Part shown: positions 43,170-43,222 of the stretch, piece by piece | Layout of the letters: every line of letters starts with the position of its first letter | Position numbering within the stretch: position 1 is the first letter of the stretch | NCBI GenBank assembly: GCA_910577665.1 | Contig: CAJTOJ010000034.1 | Location: 1 to 43,222, forward strand | Direction: 5' to 3' | Length of the DNA: 43,222 bases | DNA from: an uncultured Acetatifactor sp. | GTDB lineage: Bacteria; Bacillota; Clostridia; Lachnospirales; Lachnospiraceae | Notes under the pieces: generated by a model | Database searches by the model: none | The model's input: only the letters and a program-made list of their open reading frames with translations | What the model was told of the DNA's origin: nothing | Translations under genes and position numbers: made by a program

Positions 43170-43222
43170 GTCCTCGTAGCTCAGTTGGATAGAGCACACG
43201 CCTCCTAAGCGTGGGGTCGGAC
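43170..43222 (+). tRNA. tRNA-Arg(CCU), cut by the window end
   Basis: The 5' acceptor strand GTCCTCG, T8-A9, D arm GCTC...GAGC and an intact anticodon arm CACGC-CTCCTAA-GCGTG (anticodon CCT) are visible. The T arm and 3' end lie beyond the window. Confidence 0.92.

Noticed and set aside
1..43222. CRISPR arrays, rRNA genes or complete insertion sequences
   Set aside because: No regularly spaced direct repeats, no rRNA-like sequence and no transposase frame were found in the window.

Overview
The window is the replication-origin region of a low-GC Firmicute chromosome. The lineage is most likely a gut-type Lachnospiraceae: the order dnaA-dnaN-S4-recF-gyrB-gyrA / rpmH-rnpA-yidD-yidC-jag-mnmE-mnmG-rsmG-parA-parB is the clostridial one, and the family-restricted DUF4446, DUF3881 and A-type flavoprotein genes fit that group. 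The species cannot be named from sequence alone.

Left edge (1-1003): a truncated ParB of the type carried by integrative elements, reading leftwards off the window, then about 350 bp of non-coding DNA rich in inverted repeats that abuts the 3' end of rlmD. This looks like one end of an integrated element. From 1 to 6.5 kb there is a leftward run: rlmD, an FprA-type flavodiiron protein, a YhaM-like exoribonuclease and an HtrA/S1C-like membrane protein that has lost its catalytic triad. From 7.5 to 15 kb is a rightward island: mutS2, an OmpR/HK two-component pair, and nagB-nagA, with one leftward gene (a possible PD-(D/E)XK-fold protein) between them. A strong bidirectional terminator separates nagA from a leftward CPA2 antiporter.

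Origin (16.5-28.6 kb): gyrA, gyrB, recF, an S4-domain gene, dnaN and dnaA run left. rpmH, rnpA, yidD and yidC run right. DnaA-box clusters lie on both sides of dnaA. The rightward arm continues with jag, mnmE, mnmG and rsmG. Next come a DegS-like sensor lacking the phosphoacceptor histidine and a NarL-type regulator. A 1.67-kb non-coding interval follows, holding three parS sites and several dispersed repeats. After it come parA, parB, a DUF4446 gene, serS, a DUF3881 gene, a decayed tRNA-Arg and a tRNA-Arg(CCU) cut by the window end.

Most genes are housekeeping and co-oriented with replication. The less ordinary content lies between them. There is a MITE-like element with 12-bp terminal inverted repeats placed just after two gene stops, and a structured intergenic repeat of about 165 bp present in at least three copies. 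Short UGAA-loop hairpins sit next to ribosome binding sites, and parS sites sit inside long palindromes. Two proteins look like catalytically dead members of enzyme families.
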